NCBI GenBank assembly: GCA_009469665.1
Contig: SSTB01000283.1
Span: forward strand, 1-8,374
Origin: Azonexaceae bacterium
Lineage (GTDB): Bacteria; Pseudomonadota; Gammaproteobacteria; Burkholderiales; Rhodocyclaceae
Length of the DNA stretch: 8,374 bases
Direction: 5' to 3'
Shown here in pieces: positions 5,704 to 8,374 of this stretch (its first letter is position 1; every line of letters starts with the position of its first letter). Position numbers and translations under genes: made by a program. The notes under the pieces are model-generated. The model was not told the DNA's origin. It worked only from the letters and a program-made list of their open reading frames with translations, and did not search any database.

Positions 5704-7140
5704 ATGAAACTACAACCCGTCGTTCTTTCCGGTGGATCCGGAACCCGCCTCTGGCCCCTTTCGCGGGAAAAGTATCCCAAGCAGCTCCTGCCCCTGTGCG
5801 GGCCGCAATCGATGCTGCAAGCCACCGTAGCGCGCATGGACGGGCTGCCGGATCTGGCCGACCCCATCCTGGTCTGCAACGAGGAGCATCGCTTCGTCGT
5901 CGCCGAGCAGGTCCGGCTCCTCGGCAAACGGGGCCGCGTCGTCCTCGAGCCGGCCGGCCGCAACACGGCTCCTGCCCTGACCCTGGCCGCCCTCTTCGCC
6001 GTGCGCGACGGCGCCGACCCCATCCTGGTCGTCATGCCTGCCGACCACGCCATCCTGGACGAAGCTGCCTTTCGCGTCGCCGTGGGCCATGCCGCCCAAC
6101 TCGCCGAAGCCGGCATGGCGGTCACTTTCGGCATCACCCCCGATTGCCCCGAGACGGGCTACGGCTATATTCGGCGCGGCGCGGCCCTGACTGCGGGCAG
6201 CCCGGGATTTCGCCTGGATGCCTTCGTGGAAAAACCCGACCGCGCCACCGCCGAAGCCTACCTGGATCGCGGCGACTACCTCTGGAACAGCGGCATATTC
6301 GTCCTCAAGGCCTCGGTCTGGCTTGCCGCCCTGGAGCGCTGCCGCCCCGACATCCTGGCCGCCTGCCGCAATGCCCTGGACGATTGCCGCGAAGACGATG
6401 TCTTCGTTCGCGTGGGCGCCGCGGCCTTCGCCGCCTGCCCCTCCGATTCCATCGACTACGCGGTCATGGAACGCCTCACCCAGGGCGGCGCGGACCTGCC
6501 GCCGGGAGCAGTGATCCCCCTCTCCGCCGGCTGGTCCGACGTGGGCGCCTGGGACTCCCTGTGGAAGGTTCTGCCCAAGGACGAAGCCGGTAACGCCACT
6601 CGCGGAGACACCCTTCTCGAGGGCTGCCGCGACACCCTGGTCGTCTCCGAGGGCCGACTGGTGGCCTGCGTCGGCGTCGCCAACCTAGTGGTGGTGGAAA
6701 CCGACGACGCCGTCCTGGTGGCCCATCACGACGCCACCCAGGACGTCAAGAAGGTGGTCGATCGCCTCAAGGCTGCGGGCCGGAGCGTCGCCCAGTGGCA
6801 CCGCAAGGTGCATCGCCCCTGGGGCTGGTACGACGGCGTCGATGCCGGCGAGCGGTTTCAGGTCAAGCGCATCTCGGTGAACCCCGGCGCCGCCCTGTCG
6901 CTGCAGATGCACCACCATCGCGCCGAGCACTGGATCGTGGTCAAGGGAACCGCCCGGGTCACCCGGGGCGAGGAAACTCTGCTGGTGAGCGAAAACCAAT
7001 CGACCTACATTCCCCTCGGCACCACCCACCGTCTGGAAAACCCGGGCAAGGTGCCCCTGGAGATGATCGAAGTCCAGTCCGGCAGCTACCTCGGCGAGGA
7101 CGACATCGTCCGTTTCGAAGATACCTACGGCCGCAACTGA
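5704..7140 (+). CDS. manC: Bifunctional mannose-1-phosphate guanylyltransferase / mannose-6-phosphate isomerase
   Basis: The 478-residue protein is of the usual length for the type II PMI-GMP family (ManC, AlgA, XanB, CpsB). The N-terminal nucleotidyltransferase domain has GGSGTRLWPLS (10-20) with K23/K26 nearby, AGRNTAP (84-90), MPADH (111-115), VEKP (175-178) and NSGIF (195-199). The C-terminal cupin domain (about 365-475) has RPWGWYD (371-377) and the isomerase metal motif QMHHHRAEHW (401-410). It isomerises fructose-6-P to mannose-6-P and makes GDP-mannose from mannose-1-P and GTP, for surface polysaccharides or GDP-sugar derivatives. The step between them needs a phosphomannomutase not encoded here. 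Both active sites look intact. The start at ATG 5704 begins MKLQPVVLSGGSG as in the family, though no clear Shine-Dalgarno precedes it. galE follows after 9 bases, so the two form an operon. Confidence 0.95.
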   Translation: MKLQPVVLSGGSGTRLWPLSREKYPKQLLPLCGPQSMLQATVARMDGLPDLADPILVCNEEHRFVVAEQVRLLGKRGRVVLEPAGRNTAPALTLAALFAVRDGADPILVVMPADHAILDEAAFRVAVGHAAQLAEAGMAVTFGITPDCPETGYGYIRRGAALTAGSPGFRLDAFVEKPDRATAEAYLDRGDYLWNSGIFVLKASVWLAALERCRPDILAACRNALDDCREDDVFVRVGAAAFAACPSDSIDYAVMERLTQGGADLPPGAVIPLSAGWSDVGAWDSLWKVLPKDEAGNATRGDTLLEGCRDTLVVSEGRLVACVGVANLVVVETDDAVLVAHHDATQDVKKVVDRLKAAGRSVAQWHRKVHRPWGWYDGVDAGERFQVKRISVNPGAALSLQMHHHRAEHWIVVKGTARVTRGEETLLVSENQSTYIPLGTTHRLENPGKVPLEMIEVQSGSYLGEDDIVRFEDTYGRN

Positions 7141-7149
7141 GACATCCCC

Positions 7150-8169
7150 ATGATCCTGGTGACCGGCGGTACCGGCTACATCGGCTCCCACACGGTGGTG
7201 GAACTGCTCGCCGCCGGGGAAGACGTCCTCATCCTCGACAACCTGTGCAACAGCACGGCCGAAGTGGTCGACCGCATCGAAGGCATCGCCGGCCGCCGGC
7301 CTGCCCTGGTGGTGGGCGACATCCGCGATGCCGCACTGCTGGCTCGTCTTTTCCGCGAGCACCCTGTCCAGGCCGTGATGCACTTCGCCGGGCTGAAGGC
7401 GGTAGGCGAGTCGGTGCAGGAACCCCTGGCCTACTACGACAACAACGTGGCCGGTACCCTGCGGCTGCTGGAAGCCATGGACCAAACCGGGGTCAGGAAG
7501 CTGGTCTTCAGTTCCTCGGCCACCGTCTATGGCGATCCCCACGCCCTCCCCATCCAGGAGCACTTTCCGCTCCAGGCCACCAATCCCTACGGCCGCACCA
7601 AGTTGCACATCGAGGAAATGCTGCGCGACCTGAGCCGGGCGGACCCCAGATGGCAGATCGCCATCCTGCGCTACTTCAATCCCGTCGGCGCCCACCCCAG
7701 CGGGCTCATCGGCGAGTCGCCCCAGGGCATTCCCAACAACCTCATGCCCTACGTCACCCAGGTGGCCCTGGGCCTGCGGCCCCAGGTCAATGTCTTCGGC
7801 AAGGACTACCCTACGCCGGACGGTACCGGCGTGCGGGACTTCATCCATGTGGTGGACCTCGCCCGGGGACACCTGGCCGCCCTGGCCAAAATCTCGCCAC
7901 AGCACCCCATGCTCTGCGTCAACCTGGGCACCGGCCAGGGCTACAGCGTCCTGGAGCTCATTGCCGCCCTGGAGCGGGCCAGCGGCCGCCCGGTGCCCTA
8001 CCGCATCGCCGACCGGCGTCCGGGGGATATCGCTGCCTGTTACGCCGACCCCACCCTGGCGCGGGAACTCCTGGGTTGGCAAGCGCAACTCGGGCTTGCA
8101 GCCATGTGCGAAGACGCCTGGCGCTGGCAGTCGGCAAGCCCCGCCGCCGAACCCACGGAGTCAAGTTGA
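7150..8169 (+). CDS. galE: UDP-glucose 4-epimerase
   Basis: The 339-residue product is a complete extended short-chain dehydrogenase with the NAD motif GGTGYIG (6-12), D30 at the end of the second strand, SSSATVYG (121-128) with catalytic S122, and YGRTK with Y147 and K151. It also has the family motifs MHFAGLKAVGES, RYFNPVGAHPSG and DGTGVRDFIHVVDLA. Numbering is two less than in E. coli GalE. It interconverts UDP-glucose and UDP-galactose with tightly bound NAD. The residue matching E. coli Y299 is C297 in GDIAACYAD, as in human GALE (C307), which predicts that UDP-GlcNAc and UDP-GalNAc are also used. ATG 7150 lies 9 bases after the manC stop with only a weak Shine-Dalgarno, so coupling to manC is likely. 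The last ten or so residues (PAAEPTESS) are a nonconserved tail. A terminator follows. Confidence 0.96.
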   Translation: MILVTGGTGYIGSHTVVELLAAGEDVLILDNLCNSTAEVVDRIEGIAGRRPALVVGDIRDAALLARLFREHPVQAVMHFAGLKAVGESVQEPLAYYDNNVAGTLRLLEAMDQTGVRKLVFSSSATVYGDPHALPIQEHFPLQATNPYGRTKLHIEEMLRDLSRADPRWQIAILRYFNPVGAHPSGLIGESPQGIPNNLMPYVTQVALGLRPQVNVFGKDYPTPDGTGVRDFIHVVDLARGHLAALAKISPQHPMLCVNLGTGQGYSVLELIAALERASGRPVPYRIADRRPGDIAACYADPTLARELLGWQAQLGLAAMCEDAWRWQSASPAAEPTESS

Positions 8170-8192
8170 ACGCGCTGCACGCCGCCTCTACC

Positions 8193-8251
8193 GCCGGGTC
8201 CGGCGCGGCACCGCAGGGGGCCGCGCCGGACCCGGCTTGTCGGTTTTTTTT
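8193..8251 (+). terminator. Terminator after galE
   Basis: A perfect 16-bp stem (arms 8193-8208 and 8221-8236, beginning GCCGGGTCC) with a 12-nt loop is followed by TTGTCGG and a run of eight T (8244-8251), 24 bases after the galE stop. The seven bases between stem and T-run are more than in an ideal intrinsic terminator. Even so, the stem strength and T-run make termination of the manC-galE transcript likely. Confidence 0.75.
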
Positions 8252-8328
8252 ACATCTCCGCCGTCAACGTTCAGGCCAGAATTGGACAAACCCCGCAACG
8301 GCCGGCCTTTCAGGCACCGGCAAAAACG

Positions 8329-8344
8329 CGGCACAACTTTTGCT
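8329..8344 (+). promoter_or_regulatory. Sigma-54 (RpoN) -24/-12 promoter firing rightward out of the window
   Basis: CGGCACAACTTTTGCT matches the consensus TGGCAC-N5-TTGCW at every conserved position except the first T. GG is at 8330-8331 and GC at 8342-8343, with exactly 10 bases between them, as sigma-54 requires. Transcription would begin near 8355, so the gene lies beyond the right edge. The 77 bases between the galE terminator and this site (8252-8328) hold no gene and could carry activator-binding sites. PilR encoded in this window is one candidate activator. Confidence 0.75.
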
Positions 8345-8374
8345 TAAATCCCTTTGACCCGTGCTGTCCGGCAC

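Noticed and set aside
6685..8088. A 467-codon open frame on the minus strand across manC and galE
   Set aside because: It lies opposite two clearly conserved genes. Its translation is low-complexity and has no family features, as expected from high-G+C antisense frames.
8261..8274. Possible IHF site between the terminator and the sigma-54 promoter
   Set aside because: Only TCAA matches; the TTR part of the consensus is not at the needed spacing.
8301..8321. Inverted repeat GCCGG/CCGGC just upstream of the sigma-54 site as an activator site
   Set aside because: The outer stem is only 5 bp, G+C-rich, and bulged when the inner CCT/AGG pairs are added. It is too weak to name as an enhancer.

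Overview
The window is about two-thirds G+C, densely coding, and reads as ordinary chromosome of a betaproteobacterium. The order of a small PP0621-like protein, pilS, pilR and ampD, next to a GTP-type PEP carboxykinase, points to Rhodocyclales or relatives. That placement is an inference from gene content, not from a marker gene. There are no rRNA or tRNA genes, insertion sequences, CRISPR arrays or phage genes. Every stretch without a gene is shorter than about 210 bases.

Layout, left to right: (1) the 3' end of a GTP-dependent PEP carboxykinase gene (pckG); (2) a 185-base gap with a cluster of inverted and direct repeats and a strong intrinsic terminator that ends only 10 bases before the next start codon; (3) a class I/II PLP-dependent aminotransferase on the + strand, whose 3' end overlaps by 15 bases the convergent ampD; (4) a minus-strand group, transcribed right to left, of a 78-residue membrane-anchored Cys-motif protein, then pilS, pilR, a palindrome-rich gap, and ampD; (5) a 184-base divergent intergenic region with a symmetric TATAAT-like core, an imperfect direct repeat and a hairpin; (6) a + strand pair, manC and galE, closed by a strong hairpin and T-run; (7) at the right edge, a near-consensus sigma-54 promoter firing rightward into a gene outside the window.

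Functionally, PilS and PilR are the two-component system that controls sigma-54 transcription of type IV pilin in pseudomonads. The small protein is coupled to pilS by an ATGA start/stop overlap and may be an accessory of that system. ManC makes GDP-mannose and GalE interconverts UDP-glucose and UDP-galactose, probably also the N-acetyl forms, so both feed surface polysaccharide synthesis. AmpD recycles cell-wall muropeptides. The observations most worth following are the terminator placed directly on the aminotransferase ribosome-binding site, the GalE cysteine that predicts relaxed substrate range, the coupled small protein of the pil operon, and the sigma-54 promoter at the edge. I did not find a clearly novel multi-gene system.
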